Source: Sclerotiophoma versabilis (Eukaryota; Ascomycota; Dothideomycetes; Pleosporales; Didymellaceae). From it: a stretch of DNA of 64,000 nucleotides. A program made the translations under genes and the position numbers. A model generated the notes under the pieces. That model was not told the origin of the DNA. It ran no database searches and worked only from the letters and a program-made list of their open reading frames with translations. The stretch spans positions 186,001-250,000 of the forward strand of contig JAAROD010000044.1 in assembly GCA_012274445.1 (NCBI GenBank), written 5' to 3'. Below, piece after piece: positions 63,863 through 64,000 of the stretch (positions within the stretch are counted from its first letter, which is position 1; each line of letters begins with the position of its first letter).

Positions 63863-64000
63863 TGCCGTGTAGAGTAGAGTAGCAAGTCGCAGAATGCGCG
63901 CATAGTCGATGTGGAGCCCACCGAGGACAGGTACCTTTATTCAACATGCATATATAGATGTTTCGCTGGCATCAAGTAGCATCAGGGGGAGGGTGAATGT
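63863..64000. other. 3' flank at window edge
   Basis: The last 138 bases follow the kinase gene stop and show no feature. Confidence 0.5.

Noticed and set aside
1..64000. tRNA, rRNA or intact transposon
   Set aside because: I looked for tRNA B-box-like GGTTCGAATC strings, transposase or reverse transcriptase segments and long terminal repeats, and saw none. A covariance-model and repeat search would settle this.

Overview
The window is nuclear DNA of a filamentous ascomycete. Genes carry short GT..AG introns (about 45-100 nt) with CTNAC-like branch points. There are fungal-only families: Zn2Cys6 factor, PTH11-like rhodopsin-domain protein, NACHT/STAND protein, glucuronoyl esterase and Sec72. 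Gene content and compact spacing fit a Dothideomycete (Pleosporales-like), but species cannot be fixed from sequence alone. I support about 25 protein genes and two pseudogenes. I saw no tRNA, rRNA, CRISPR array or intact transposon. Only ATG was accepted as a start, and exon joins were worked out by hand from splice sites and reading phase.

Layout. 0-0.6 kb: 3' end of HIS3. 2.0-14.8 kb: a run of accessory metabolic genes: bicupin gentisate dioxygenase-like enzyme, Zn2Cys6 regulator, RidA-like protein, cytochrome P450, NmrA-like reductase, MDR oxidoreductase and a secreted epoxide-hydrolase/dehalogenase-like hydrolase. This looks like a small catabolic or tailoring cluster with no PKS/NRPS backbone. 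16.7-19.6 kb: a NACHT-type STAND (fungal NLR-like) protein. 20.5-22.8 kb: a forkhead factor with an unusually long GC-rich upstream region. 25.7-27.1 kb: a secreted Ser/Thr-rich surface protein. 28.3-33.5 kb: conserved genes (Mss116-like helicase, amidase, Sec72).

34.2-38.5 kb: a decaying block. A vWA-UBC pseudogene and a thiol-methyltransferase (TPMT-like) pseudogene flank a membrane-anchored kinase-like gene. 39.3-42.9 kb: rhodopsin-domain membrane protein and a coiled-coil protein. 43.5-44.9 kb: a methyltransferase that splices into a GFA zinc domain, apparently one fused protein. 46.3-47.5 kb: secreted CE15 glucuronoyl esterase. 48.5-60.2 kb: conserved housekeeping genes (Sth1/Snf2 remodeller, HIS6, Faf1, copper amine oxidase, Flx1-type mitochondrial carrier).

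60.8-63.9 kb: the most unusual gene. It is one spliced protein of about 1008 residues: an intact Ser/Thr kinase domain, a second diverged copy that has lost the HRD and DFG aspartates (a pseudokinase), and a C-terminal transmembrane hairpin. This recalls JAK-type kinase/pseudokinase pairing but in the reverse order, and it arose by internal duplication.
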